Of a stretch of DNA of 64,000 nt, positions 17,371 through 26,469 are shown in pieces (the stretch's first letter is position 1; every line of letters begins with the position of its first letter). Under the pieces are notes generated by a model, which saw only the letters and a list, made by a program, of their open reading frames with translations, did no database searches and had not been told where the DNA came from. Position numbers and translations under genes: made by a program. The stretch is from SIG622 sp045600125 (GTDB lineage Bacteria > Bacillota > Clostridia > Oscillospirales > CAG-382): NCBI GenBank assembly GCA_045600125.1, contig JAZRXH010000101.1, positions 4,391-68,390 of the forward strand. The letters are read 5' to 3'.

Positions 17371-18324
17371 TCACTTACCTACCTTCGACAACAGCTTATT
17401 AACGGCGAGGTTGGAAACTACCATTATAATAAAGAGGATAGTTGCAATCGCCGAGGCGTAACCGACTTCCCAACGGGATCCGCCGTAGTCTTCGAGGTGG
17501 TGCATGATGGTCCATGCGCAGTAGTCGGGAGACGGGAATCCGCAGAGGGCTGTAATGATGGCACCGAAACCGAAGGCGCCGGTGATGGACATGATGGCTG
17601 CGAACATCATCTGGTTCTTCATAACGGGAAGAGTAACGTACCAGAGCTCCTGCCAACGGTTCTTGATACCGTCGACGGCGGCAGCCTCGTAGAGGGATTT
17701 ATCAACGACCTGGAAGCCGGCGATAAACGAAAGGAACGAGGTACCGAGGGAGGTCCAGAGGGCTACCACGATAACGAGCACCATGATGTAGTCGGTATCC
17801 TGGAAGAACAGGATCGGCGTATTGATGAGTCCCGTTTTCATGAGCAGACCGTTGATGTAACCGTACTGGTCACCGGAGAACATGACCTGCCAGATGAGGT
17901 ATACCTGACCGGAGATGGAGGGGGCGTAGAAGATCAGCGTTACAATGGCACGGATCTTCGGAGTAAGCTCGTTGATGAACCACGCAAAGAGGAGGCACAG
18001 CAGATAGGATACCGGGCCCGTCATGGTGGCGAATATCAGCGTGTTCTGTACGGCGAGAAGGAATATATCGTCGTCGAGGATCAGTCTTATGTAGTTATCG
18101 AGCCAGAGGAGCTTCGGGGCCTCCAGCATGTTGAACGAGGTAAAGCTGAGCACGAGGGAGAGGACGACCGGTACGACGGTAAAGGTGAGGAACACGAGGT
18201 AGTAAGGCGCTACCATCACGTAGCCTCTCCAGTTGACCTTCATATCCCGAAGAGTCCACTCGAAGCGTGTCATATCCTTTCTGAGCTTCGGCTGCTTCTG
18301 AGCCTGCACTGTTTTTTCGGACAT
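17371..18324 (-). CDS. Sugar ABC transporter permease, MalF type (first pair)
   Basis: A 317-residue permease. Its cytoplasmic N-terminus (about 35 residues) is followed by helices starting at VMVAPYYLVFLTFTVVPVVLS, and the EAA loop is KSLYEAAAVDGIKNRWQELWYVTLP, around residues 208-232. The ATG at 18322-18324 follows AAAAGGAG and lies 22 bases after the binding-protein gene. The binding protein, MalF and MalG order is that of CUT1-class importers of oligosaccharides. The ATPase is missing from the operon. Confidence 0.92.
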   Translation of the reverse strand: MSEKTVQAQKQPKLRKDMTRFEWTLRDMKVNWRGYVMVAPYYLVFLTFTVVPVVLSLVLSFTSFNMLEAPKLLWLDNYIRLILDDDIFLLAVQNTLIFATMTGPVSYLLCLLFAWFINELTPKIRAIVTLIFYAPSISGQVYLIWQVMFSGDQYGYINGLLMKTGLINTPILFFQDTDYIMVLVIVVALWTSLGTSFLSFIAGFQVVDKSLYEAAAVDGIKNRWQELWYVTLPVMKNQMMFAAIMSITGAFGFGAIITALCGFPSPDYCAWTIMHHLEDYGGSRWEVGYASAIATILFIIMVVSNLAVNKLLSKVGK

Positions 18325-18345
18325 CTATTTCACTCCTTTTGTAAC

Positions 18346-21300
18346 TTAGTCATTCAGCGAAGCAAGGTACTCAGCCTCTTCGGCTGCCTTAGCTTCCGCT
18401 TCCTGTCTTGCGAATTCTTCGAGGTACGGGATGCTGTCAACGCCGAGTCTTGCAGCCTGTTCTGCTGCATACTCTTCCATTGTTTCGTCGTAGGTACGGA
18501 AGTCGTACTCGTCTCTCTTTCTCGAAAGCTCCTTGTTGATATCGGTGATATAGCTCTGGAGTGCTTCGGAAGGAGTAGCGTCCTCGTTGTAAACCTTGAG
18601 GAATGCGAAGTTCTGGTTACGGGCTACGATGTAGTTACCGGGAGTCATAGGCGTACCACGGAGAGAGTCGAACTGCTGAGAAAGGTTTCTCTTCTCGTTG
18701 GAAGACCAGGACTGAGCCTTGAGGGCTTCCACGTTAGCGGTCGCATACTTTGCGGCGGTACCGATGATGGCAACCTGCTCGTTTCCGAATCTCGACTGTG
18801 TTTCTTCGCTTACCCACCATCTGAGGTAGTTCCACGAAGCACGGATGTTATCGGAAGCCTTGAGGATCATCATAGCGCCCACCGATGCGGGAACGGTGTG
18901 GTCGATGTAGACGTACTCTTCGCCGTTTTCATCGGTAGCCGTTCTTCTTGTGCCGGGAAGCTGAACGAATTCCCAAAGTCCCTTGATTTCGGGAGCGAAG
19001 ACCGTAAGCTGGTTATAAAGGGTATAGTCTGCGATGCCCATAGGCATTTCGCCGGTTCTGAATCTGTTGGCAAAGTCGAAGGTGTAAGGCTGACGGTACT
19101 GGGTGAAGAGATCGCACATGGTCTTGAAGGAGTCCAGTGCCACGTCGCAGTCCAGATTCGTGGACATACCTTCGGAAGCGATGTTGTCGCCTCTGTACCA
19201 GTTCTCGCCCTTCTGATACATGAAGGTGGTGAGAAGACCGGTGTTGAAGCCGATTTCCATGTTGTTCTCGGAGAACACACGGATAAGGTCGTACATATCG
19301 TCCCAGGTCTGGGGAAGCTCGAGTCCGAGGTCTACGAAGATATCCTTACGGTAGAACAGCATCGAGAAGTTCTGCGTTTCGGGAAGACCGTAAAGAGCGG
19401 TCGCATACTGCTCGTCCTTGTCGTCGCCTCTCGGGATGTAGTCGGGGTTATAGACCGTCAGCGGAACGAATGCCGCATCGCTGAACCAGGACTTCACTTC
19501 TTCGAGCTCTTCGGGCTTGATGACGCCGGACTCGTGAAGCTCACGGTCGTTGAGGTTGAGCACGGCGTTACGCACACCGAAGCCGACGGGGTCACCGTCC
19601 ATGGAAACATCGGGACCGGTTCCGGCAAGAGTTGCGGGAAGGAGGGTACCGGCAGCAATCAGCTTCAGGTTAACGGCGGGGTATTCGAGGTCATCGCCGA
19701 GGTTCGTGAACTCGGTGACCATCTGACGGATGATCTGCGCCTGATCACGACCGGTGGTGATCCATACCTCGAGGACGCCTTCCTTACCGTTCAGCTCTTC
19801 GGTAGCGCCGACCGAGTTGTAGTTGGTGAAGAAGGAGTTGGTGAAGGCGGAAAGCTCGTGCTTCACGTTCTGGAAGAAGGAAGCCTTCGCTCTCGGACGG
19901 TATTCGGAATCGGTGGGGACTACGAGGAAGTAGTCGACCGAAAGAGGCTGGTTTCTCGCCGTCAGAAGCCATGTACCGAGAGAACCGATATACGACTTGA
20001 AGTTGGAGAGGTTGGCTGCGACCTTATCCTGGTCGTTGCCCATGATGTCGAGGAGGTAAGCGATCTTATCGAGGATGACCGACTGGTCGCCCTTCTCACC
20101 GATGAGGGCTTCGAGCTGAGAGGAGATATTGGTAAGGAGCTCGCTCTCGCTTCTCATGCCTCTGAGTACCTCGGGGATAAGGGAAGCAAAGCTGTAATCG
20201 AGGTAAGCATCGGGCTGGGTACCGGTAATCATGATAATCTTACGGTAGTAGGAGTTCATCCGGTTCAGGCTCTCTTCGATCTCGAGGAGGATATCGCCCA
20301 TATCGCCGAGAACGACTTCCATTTCGATGGTGTATCTCTTGCCCTTTTCAAAATAGAATTGGAAATCGGTATCGTCGTTGCCGAGAGGACGGATCTGCCA
20401 GTCGTCGGAATAGTCGAAACGGAGGTTTCTCGCTTCCTTGAAGGGCTCTTCACCGTTGATGTAGAGTCTTCTGGAGGAGAACAGACCGGCGTTGACGTTC
20501 TGCATATATCTCGGGATGATATAGTAGAGACCGTCTTCCTCGACCTCGAATTCCCACGTTACCTTCTGACCGGGAATCTCCCACTTCTCGCCGCCGATGG
20601 AATTCAGACGGATGGCGCTGGAGTGCTGCGGGTCGGTGATGGGAGAGGTACGGTCGTTCAGAGGATATACGACCTGCTCACTGGTAGAGAGCGGGAATTC
20701 GGCGTCGATCTTGATGACCTTTTCGGTAGGAGCGGACTTGTAGCCCTTCTTCTCGTAGGAGGCGAGGACCTCCTCGTAGGTCTTGACATCGGCAGCCGCC
20801 TTGAGTTCGAGGCTCTTGATGAGAAGAGGCTCGCGGGAACCCTCAATGGTGATGGTGTGCTCGCCCTTTTCAAAGAAGAATTCGAAGGGTGCGTCATAGA
20901 ACGTATCCGCATCGGTGAGGACCTTTTCGATCCATTCGGGAGTTTCCGCCATGGCGGGACGGATCTCGTTCTGATAATAGTCGTATTTGAAGTAACGGCC
21001 GGCGTCACGGAAGTTTACGCTGCCGTCCTCTTTCTTTTCGTTGATGTCCACGGCATTGGAATCGGCATCGGCATCCTCAAGGTTCGTGCCGACCTTCCAA
21101 AGCTTTTCGGGAGCGAGGAAGCCGGGTGCGGAATAATCGCCCTTCCAGACTCTCGGGAAGGTGATATAACGGGCTTCCTTGAAGGGAACCTCACCGTCTA
21201 TCATAAGAATTCTTTCGATAGACGCACTGTTGCCTTCATACGGGAAATAAACCACGGAGATCGTATAAAGTCCGGCATCCTTGATGTCGAAGCTCCATAC

Positions 21301-21660
21301 CGTCTTTCCCGCATCGGGTGTAAGAAGGCTTTCGCCCTTGTCGCCCTCATAGTCGTTGAGTACCGTTACCTCGGCGTTCGTCTTGTCGGCAACGTAGTCA
21401 ACAGCATTGATGACGATGTCATCCGTACCGCGCTTCGTGCTTTCCAGCTTGGAAGTATACTCGGCGTAGGTGGTGGATGTCATGATTTCAGCCATTGCGT
21501 CCAGTGAGTTGAAGGTCTCGCTGTTGGTCAGCCGCTTTTCCTTTTCCTCTGCCGTGTCGGCAAGGGCGGTAAAGGAGCCTGCACAGGACTGGGCGAGAAT
21601 AGCCGCAAGCAGCACAGCCGTGATTCTCTTGCCATGCTCTTGGTGTTTTGCCATTTTCAT
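18346..21660 (-). CDS. Very large extracellular solute-binding protein of a carbohydrate ABC transporter
   Basis: A 1,104-residue secreted protein. A signal peptide ends near ALADT (about residue 35). Two carbohydrate-binding-module-like beta domains follow (about 95-230 and 330-460), each with the pattern VWSFDIKDAGLYTISVVYFPYEGN / VTWEFEVEEDGLYYIIPRY. A helical linker (about 460-600) comes next, then a family 1 solute-binding domain (about 650-1,010; GVLEVWITTGRDQAQIIRQM, LPETQNFSMLFYRKDIF, PQTWDDMYDLI). Usual binding proteins have 400-550 residues, so this is about double. There is no clear lipobox. A long leader and a TTGACA promoter lie upstream. The substrate is probably a branched or large glycan; this is inference. 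Confidence 0.88.
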   Translation of the reverse strand: MKMAKHQEHGKRITAVLLAAILAQSCAGSFTALADTAEEKEKRLTNSETFNSLDAMAEIMTSTTYAEYTSKLESTKRGTDDIVINAVDYVADKTNAEVTVLNDYEGDKGESLLTPDAGKTVWSFDIKDAGLYTISVVYFPYEGNSASIERILMIDGEVPFKEARYITFPRVWKGDYSAPGFLAPEKLWKVGTNLEDADADSNAVDINEKKEDGSVNFRDAGRYFKYDYYQNEIRPAMAETPEWIEKVLTDADTFYDAPFEFFFEKGEHTITIEGSREPLLIKSLELKAAADVKTYEEVLASYEKKGYKSAPTEKVIKIDAEFPLSTSEQVVYPLNDRTSPITDPQHSSAIRLNSIGGEKWEIPGQKVTWEFEVEEDGLYYIIPRYMQNVNAGLFSSRRLYINGEEPFKEARNLRFDYSDDWQIRPLGNDDTDFQFYFEKGKRYTIEMEVVLGDMGDILLEIEESLNRMNSYYRKIIMITGTQPDAYLDYSFASLIPEVLRGMRSESELLTNISSQLEALIGEKGDQSVILDKIAYLLDIMGNDQDKVAANLSNFKSYIGSLGTWLLTARNQPLSVDYFLVVPTDSEYRPRAKASFFQNVKHELSAFTNSFFTNYNSVGATEELNGKEGVLEVWITTGRDQAQIIRQMVTEFTNLGDDLEYPAVNLKLIAAGTLLPATLAGTGPDVSMDGDPVGFGVRNAVLNLNDRELHESGVIKPEELEEVKSWFSDAAFVPLTVYNPDYIPRGDDKDEQYATALYGLPETQNFSMLFYRKDIFVDLGLELPQTWDDMYDLIRVFSENNMEIGFNTGLLTTFMYQKGENWYRGDNIASEGMSTNLDCDVALDSFKTMCDLFTQYRQPYTFDFANRFRTGEMPMGIADYTLYNQLTVFAPEIKGLWEFVQLPGTRRTATDENGEEYVYIDHTVPASVGAMMILKASDNIRASWNYLRWWVSEETQSRFGNEQVAIIGTAAKYATANVEALKAQSWSSNEKRNLSQQFDSLRGTPMTPGNYIVARNQNFAFLKVYNEDATPSEALQSYITDINKELSRKRDEYDFRTYDETMEEYAAEQAARLGVDSIPYLEEFARQEAEAKAAEEAEYLASLND

Positions 21661-21911
21661 GTAGTGTTCCCCCCAAAGATAGATTGCTTCACAGATAAAA
21701 GTAAAGCGTGAAGGCAGAATGCGTTATTCCGAAAATCCTACATATAATATATAGAGCCATTCCCCGAAGGGCAAGACTCCCCCGCCGTTCCCGTACGTCG
21801 GGCATAGAGGCAGGATGATCGGAAAATCACCTCCGGACACACCTATCCCGCATGGCACGCAGGGGTAATATCCGAAAATGAGCGCAAAATGCCGCAAAAT
21901 TTCATACTGAT

Positions 21912-21940
21912 AGAATACCATATAATCGCTTTTTTGTCAA
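21912..21940 (-). promoter_or_regulatory. Sigma-A promoter of the carbohydrate-uptake operon
   Basis: Minus-strand TTGACA (21935-21940), 17-base spacer and TATTCT (21912-21917). The predicted leader to the binding-protein ATG is about 245 bases, long enough for mRNA-level control. Confidence 0.75.
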
Positions 21941-22193
21941 GTACGGCAAAGACGAGCGGTCGTTTTTCGGCGGCGATTTTGCACCTTTACCTTTTGGAAA
22001 CATTTTCTTCACATTGCGAGTGCTATTTTTTGCGTGTCGAAAAAGATGCACAAAAGATGGTACAAATTACACATATCTGCTTGCGCAGAATCTTCGTATT
22101 TCAACTTATTGTTATGTTTTTCAATAAAGTTTGTCGTGTTATCTTTTTACAATAGCATATTTTTATTTAATCATTCTATTTGCAATAAAATAT

Positions 22194-22227
22194 GCCTATC
22201 GGAGGTTTTTAGCACCTGCCGACAGGC
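22194..22227. other. Isolated strong hairpin in AT-rich spacer
   Basis: GCCTATCGG and CCGACAGGC (one mismatch) enclose a second GGT/ACC stem. It is GC-rich amid AT-rich sequence and is followed by GGTCGTCTTTTCG rather than a pure T-run. It could be a weak terminator or part of a small RNA. Confidence 0.35.
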
Positions 22228-22381
22228 GGTCGTCTTTTCGCTGCCGTTTTTTACCACAAATTTATAGTCAAATTGCATAAATTTCAGTTATGATTTTCTA
22301 CATTGTGTAAAATGTGACGATTTTCGTCTTCCTCCTTTTGACATTGAAATTATTTGACACATTTAATAATTTTGTTGATTA

Positions 22382-22433
22382 AAATATCCCCCGCCGGATC
22401 TGCCGCTTTATCGGGGCTTTTCCTTCGGGGGAT
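22382..22433 (-). terminator. Intrinsic terminator of the pyridoxamine-oxidase-like gene
   Basis: On the minus strand ATCCCCCG ... CGGGGGAT (22426-22433 and 22386-22393) closes a loop with internal pairing and is followed by ATTTTAAT. Confidence 0.7.
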
Positions 22434-22486
22434 GCCGCTTGTGCTTTTTGTAATTCAGTCGTTCTGTTCGGACGTCTTCCGGCAGC

Positions 22487-22885
22487 TCAGAATTCGACGG
22501 TTTCCGGTGCCGCCGTGAAGGAGCTGAAGACCGCCTTGGCGTTTCTGAAATAGAGCACCTGCGTATTGCCGTCGTTCTCGTCGTACATGGCACGGAGGTT
22601 CGGGTAGGCGTCGAGCATGGACTTCTTGGCTTCGATTCGGTCATCCTCGACAAGAACACCGGAAAGGCGGAGCCAGCTGCCGTTCAGAAATGCGCAGAGC
22701 TCAACGTTGGGATTTTCGGCGATCTGCTTTGACACGTCCTTCTTCTTTCCGGTCTGGATATAGAGTTTTCCTTCAAAGAGATGGACGGTACCGAAGGGGC
22801 GCACCTTCGGGGTGTTTCCGTCTGCGGTGGCAAGGAAGTAGACCCCCGCTTCCTTCAGAAATTCACATACTTTTTCGATTCCCAT
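22487..22885 (-). CDS. Pyridoxamine 5'-phosphate oxidase family protein
   Basis: A 132-residue split-barrel flavoprotein-like protein. It has VYFLATADGNTPKVRPFG near residues 15-32 and a later VELCAFLNGSWLRLSG strand, the pattern of small FMN-binding oxidoreductases of the PNPOx-like superfamily common in clostridia. I start at the ATG at 22883-22885, 9 bases after AAAGGA; an upstream GTG and ATG sit too close to that site. It is shorter than true PdxH (about 210 residues), so pyridoxal synthesis is unlikely. The physiological substrate is unknown. It is a single-gene unit with its own terminator. Confidence 0.8.
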   Translation of the reverse strand: MGIEKVCEFLKEAGVYFLATADGNTPKVRPFGTVHLFEGKLYIQTGKKKDVSKQIAENPNVELCAFLNGSWLRLSGVLVEDDRIEAKKSMLDAYPNLRAMYDENDGNTQVLYFRNAKAVFSSFTAAPETVEF

Positions 22886-22949
22886 AAATGTCATTCCTTT
22901 CACATTTCAATTACTGCATATTCGGTATTTTCCTTCTGCAAAGAGGTGC

Positions 22950-23879
22950 TTATTCCTCAAAGTCGAGGGTGATCTTCATCCCGTCGAAGCCCGCCTCGGT
23001 ATCAGCGAAGACGGCTCTGGCGTTATCGAGATATTCCCCGGGATCCCGGATCATCTGCGAATAGTGAGTCAGCACAAGGCGCTTTACGCCGGCGTCCTTT
23101 GCTGTTTTTGCCGCAAGAGTAAATGTGCTGTGACCGTGCTCAAGCGCCAGCGGCTCCTGCTCGCTATCGCCGTAGGTGGCGTCGCAGATGAGAAGGTCGG
23201 CGCCTCTTGCTCCTTCGGTCAGCGTTTCGCAGGGAGAGGTATCGCCGGTCACCGCAACGCAAAGACCTTTCCTTTTCGGAGTCATGACGTCAGCCGGTGC
23301 GACAATCCTGCCATCCGCCAAAGCAACGCTCTCTCCTTTTTGGAGAAGGCTCCGGAATTTCAGCGGGACGCCCAGCCCGTCCGCCTTTTCCGGAAGAAAC
23401 CTTCCCGCTCTTGCAAGGTCGAAGCGGTATCCCCGGCTGATGACCCGATGATTGGTGACGATCGGTGTAAGAGAGGCATTTTCACAGAAAGACGGGCACA
23501 CGTCCCGAAGAAGAACTCCCGAGTCCGGGATCGTCATCACCCTTACGTCGAAGCACAGCGCTCCCGCAAGGGTCAGCACCGGCGCCAGCTCTCTCCCCGC
23601 CCCTTCCGGTGCAAGAACGGTAAGCGGCTTTTGCCGGTCCATGCAGTTCATGGTCTGCAAGAGTCCCGGCAGTCCGAAGATATGGTCGCCGTGGAAATGG
23701 GTAAGGGCGATGATATCGGTCCGGAGGACGTTGCAGTCTGTTTTGCGTGCCGCACTCTGGGTCCCCTCTCCGCAGTCGAAGAGGATCGAGCTTCCGCACA
23801 CCGTGAGAAATACGGTGGCAAGGGCTCTGTCGGGGAGCGGCAGGAGGGCGGCGGTGCCGGGAAGTGTAATGTCTATCAT
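22950..23879 (-). CDS. rnz: Ribonuclease Z
   Basis: A 309-residue metallo-beta-lactamase-fold nuclease that trims the 3' end of tRNA precursors lacking CCA. The zinc motif HFHGDHIFGLPG gives His61, His63, Asp65 and His66. Later elements include AVTGDTSPCE, the metal-bridging aspartate in LLICDATY, HGHSTFTLAA and the histidine of LVLTHYSQM. Length agrees with the short RNase Z class. The ATG at 23877-23879 follows AAAGGGAA. One tRNA in this window (Trp) lacks an encoded CCA and would be a natural substrate. Other metallo-beta-lactamase hydrolases are possible but fit the motif order less well. Confidence 0.85.
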   Translation of the reverse strand: MIDITLPGTAALLPLPDRALATVFLTVCGSSILFDCGEGTQSAARKTDCNVLRTDIIALTHFHGDHIFGLPGLLQTMNCMDRQKPLTVLAPEGAGRELAPVLTLAGALCFDVRVMTIPDSGVLLRDVCPSFCENASLTPIVTNHRVISRGYRFDLARAGRFLPEKADGLGVPLKFRSLLQKGESVALADGRIVAPADVMTPKRKGLCVAVTGDTSPCETLTEGARGADLLICDATYGDSEQEPLALEHGHSTFTLAAKTAKDAGVKRLVLTHYSQMIRDPGEYLDNARAVFADTEAGFDGMKITLDFEE

Positions 23880-23950
23880 CGAAGTTCCCTTTCAAGACCG
23901 ATTCGGCTCGGTTCGAGCATATCGGACGCTTTTCTCGTGTTCCTGTCTTA

Positions 23951-25321
23951 TCAAAGTCTTATTTCGATGCAGGAATAGGGTTTGATGCGGAGGGTATTGT
24001 TCCTGATTGTGATGCCGGTGAGAGTATGGAGGTATTCTTCGTCGGTGATGATGACCTCGCCCTTTGCCATATCGGCTCCGGTCACGTCAAATTCCAGTGT
24101 TTCGGCTGTATCGCCGTAGTTGGCGATGAGTAGGAGCTTCCTGCCTGCGTCGTCCTTTGCGCCGAGGACGAATACCTTTTCACCGCTCGAAGAAGTTTCG
24201 ACCTCGTTCCCGAGCTTATAGGCGGCGTTGAAGGAAACGAAGGCGTAGTAGCTGCGGAAGGGTTCCCAGTTGTCGGCGCTGAACATGCCGCCGTAGCGGC
24301 TGGAGCCGATCCGTGCGTCGTAGTAGCAGAGAAGCGAAGGCTGTTTCTTCTGCATTCCCAGCATGAAGGCAAGCGTCTTTGCGCTGTTTTCGGCACTGTC
24401 TCTGCCCTTGAAGGGGATGTACATATTCCATTCGTTGAGGATGTCCGGCACGTCGTCGAAGCCGTACATCGACATCATGCGGCGGCAGTAATCCGCCTCG
24501 GCAAGGCTGTTTTCGATGGTGTCGTAGGTGTGCCAGGAGAAGAAGTCGAGAGGACAGTTATTCTCCTTGACATAGGCGAAGAACCGATGGGCAAATTCGA
24601 GATAGAACTGTCTGTCGGTCTTGGCAGAGCCCTTGGTGCGGAACTTTGTCATATCCGGGTCGTCCTTGTAGCCCCAGAAGCCGCAGGAGGCAAAGCCGCC
24701 CACCCGGATGCTGTCGCCGAAGCACTTTTTCAGGTGCTTGGAGGTCACGTCATAGAGAGCGAAATACTCCTCGGGCGTTCCCTTCCACATGGCTGCCGTT
24801 TCGTTGCGGAAGCAGTCGTCCGGCTCGTTCCAGATCTCCCAGTAGGTCACGTTCATGCGGTAGCCGTTTGCCCAGCCCTCGTTGTAGTGGCGGATGATAT
24901 GCTCGCAGATTCTTGCCCACTGCAGATTGTCCTTCGGCGGGAAGATGCGGTAGGACTTCAGAAGATGCGCATTCTCGATGGTGACGCCGAGGCGGTAAAA
25001 GGGCTCGACGCCGTTTTCGACCAGTCTCTTCATATACTGATCCGTGAAGGTGAAGTCGTAGGAAGCAGGGTCCTCCACGTCGGCGTCAAAATTCCGGAAC
25101 ACATTGGGAATGTCCACGTAGAGGTCATGACCGAGCCAGCCCTGCACGTCGTGAAGTCTGGAATACGGGATACCCGCCTCGCCGAGGTAGTGCATCATAT
25201 CCGCATTCATCCCCTGCATGGGAGGCTGTCCCACACCGTGCATGGGTTTTATTTTGCCGGTCACCTTGCCGAAATCGGCGCTGATTTTCACGTTGACGTT
25301 TTCATTTTCCGTAATAGGCAT
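23951..25321 (-). CDS. Clan GH-A glycosidase, GH39-like
   Basis: A 456-residue cytoplasmic glycosidase. The TIM barrel holds the acid/base in YWEIWNEPDD (Glu near residue 166) and a probable nucleophile in DILNEWN (Glu near residue 297), the pair expected of retaining clan GH-A enzymes such as beta-xylosidases and related GH39 proteins. The last 90 residues form a beta-sandwich tail common in this clan. I prefer the ATG at 25319-25321 to the GTG at 25328-25330, which is too close to AAAGGA. It has its own TTGACA promoter. The exact GH family and substrate are not settled. Confidence 0.8.
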   Translation of the reverse strand: MPITENENVNVKISADFGKVTGKIKPMHGVGQPPMQGMNADMMHYLGEAGIPYSRLHDVQGWLGHDLYVDIPNVFRNFDADVEDPASYDFTFTDQYMKRLVENGVEPFYRLGVTIENAHLLKSYRIFPPKDNLQWARICEHIIRHYNEGWANGYRMNVTYWEIWNEPDDCFRNETAAMWKGTPEEYFALYDVTSKHLKKCFGDSIRVGGFASCGFWGYKDDPDMTKFRTKGSAKTDRQFYLEFAHRFFAYVKENNCPLDFFSWHTYDTIENSLAEADYCRRMMSMYGFDDVPDILNEWNMYIPFKGRDSAENSAKTLAFMLGMQKKQPSLLCYYDARIGSSRYGGMFSADNWEPFRSYYAFVSFNAAYKLGNEVETSSSGEKVFVLGAKDDAGRKLLLIANYGDTAETLEFDVTGADMAKGEVIITDEEYLHTLTGITIRNNTLRIKPYSCIEIRL

Positions 25322-25422
25322 AAAAATCACTTTTCCTTTCAGCGGGCTTCGGCTTTCCCATCGGTACCGATCCCGTCTTTATTCTGAAAACTCGGGAAGA
25401 AAACAAGACTTCCCCCTTCGGT

Positions 25423-25451
25423 ATTCTATCATACGGGCATCGGTTTGTCAA
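25423..25451 (-). promoter_or_regulatory. Sigma-A promoter of the GH39-like gene
   Basis: Minus-strand TTGACA (25446-25451), 17-base spacer and TAGAAT (25423-25428), about 100 bases upstream of the start. Confidence 0.75.
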
Positions 25452-25505
25452 GAAAGACGGCGGCGAATTTTATTCGATTTATTGCGGATTTATTGCGGAT
25501 TGCTC

Positions 25506-25534
25506 TTGACACGGAAAGTGCTTCGGTATATAAT
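25506..25534 (+). promoter_or_regulatory. Sigma-A promoter of the PIG-L gene
   Basis: TTGACA (25506-25511), 17-base spacer and TATAAT (25529-25534), a full consensus, 43 bases upstream of the ATG. Confidence 0.9.
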
Positions 25535-25576
25535 GGCGTCAAAAAGTGCATATTCATTTTTGGGGAGGTTTTCAAA

Positions 25577-26422
25577 ATGAAGATCCTTATGATCGGAGCC
25601 CATCAGGATGACAACGAGTTCCGCTGCGGCGGGCTTACCGATAAATACGTCTGCCTTGGACACGAAGTGAGGTTTTTAAGCATGTGCAACGGCGGGGGCG
25701 GTCATCACATCCTGTCCCCCGAGGAATGTTCGGCAAGAAGAGCAAAAGAGTCTGCAAGAGTCGCAGAGCTTCTCGGTATTACATACGACATCTGGGATAT
25801 AGATGACTGCAATCTGGTTGCCGATCTTGAAACGAGAAAAAGGCTCATCCGTTACATAAGAAGCTACAACCCGGATCTTATCATCACTCACCGTATCAAC
25901 GACTATCATCCCGACCATCGGGCAGCGGGGCAGCTGGTGCAGGATGCGGTATATCTTCTGACGATCCCGAACGAATGTCCCGAGGTCCCGGCGCTCCGGT
26001 TCATGCCGGTATTGATGTACTACGAGGACAGGTTCGCCTATCCCCCGTTCCGGGCGGACGTGGTAATAGATATCGACAGTGAGATCGACACAAAGCTGAA
26101 AATTGCCGACATCAACGAAAGTCAGGTCTATGAATGGCTTCCGTACAACAACGGCGAGACCGTTCCCGAAAATGCCGGGGAACGATTTGCTTGGCTGAAG
26201 GGCATGGAAATCACCGAAGGCACCACCGATGAAGACGTTCTGAACGCCAAAAGAGGCTACGTTCCGAGATTTGCCAAAACGGCGGTAAGATTCCGGAAAG
26301 AGCTTATCGAAAGATACGGAGAAGAAAGAGGACGAAAGATCCGTTTTGCCGAAGCCTACGAGGTGAGCGAATACGGCTCGCCCCTTACCGAAGAGCTCCG
26401 GGCAAAGCTGTTTCCGTTTTGA
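25577..26422 (+). CDS. PIG-L family deacetylase
   Basis: A 281-residue LmbE/PIG-L-type zinc hydrolase that removes acetyl groups from N-acetylglucosamine-like substrates. The metal motif is IGAHQDDNE (residues 7-14), with Gln where most members have Pro. The second metal motif is seen in HRINDYHPDHRAAGQLV, near residue 110. The start ATG at 25577 lies 8 bases after GGGGAGG, and the longer frame upstream overlaps the promoter. It is divergent from the GH39-like gene, suggesting that the two act on related acetylated sugars. Substrates in this family include GlcNAc-PI, mycothiol and bacillithiol precursors and chitooligosaccharides. Confidence 0.88.
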   Translation: MKILMIGAHQDDNEFRCGGLTDKYVCLGHEVRFLSMCNGGGGHHILSPEECSARRAKESARVAELLGITYDIWDIDDCNLVADLETRKRLIRYIRSYNPDLIITHRINDYHPDHRAAGQLVQDAVYLLTIPNECPEVPALRFMPVLMYYEDRFAYPPFRADVVIDIDSEIDTKLKIADINESQVYEWLPYNNGETVPENAGERFAWLKGMEITEGTTDEDVLNAKRGYVPRFAKTAVRFRKELIERYGEERGRKIRFAEAYEVSEYGSPLTEELRAKLFPF

Positions 26423-26469
26423 TTTGCAAAACGGAAAGTTTCCAAACGTGAAATCGTAAAGCGACAAGA

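Larger units (their letters stand above)
21661..22383. other. Long leader of the uptake operon and AT-rich spacer
   Basis: From 21661 to about 21905 this is an untranslated leader of roughly 245 bases for the binding-protein operon; short frames in it lack ribosome sites. The rest (about 21945-22383) is AT-rich with one clear hairpin (22194-22227). I see no gene. Confidence 0.55.

Noticed and set aside
17350..21507. Plus-strand frame of 1,385 residues opposite the permease and binding-protein genes
   Set aside because: It is the mirror of codon-biased genes on the minus strand. It spans two genes and their gap, has no ribosome site, and its composition (Val, Glu, Gly, Arg, His-rich without domains) is typical of a shadow.
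21724..21921. Small 65-residue frame in the leader of the uptake operon, considered as a leader peptide
   Set aside because: No ribosome site, and its start overlaps the promoter -10 region, so it could not be on the main transcript.
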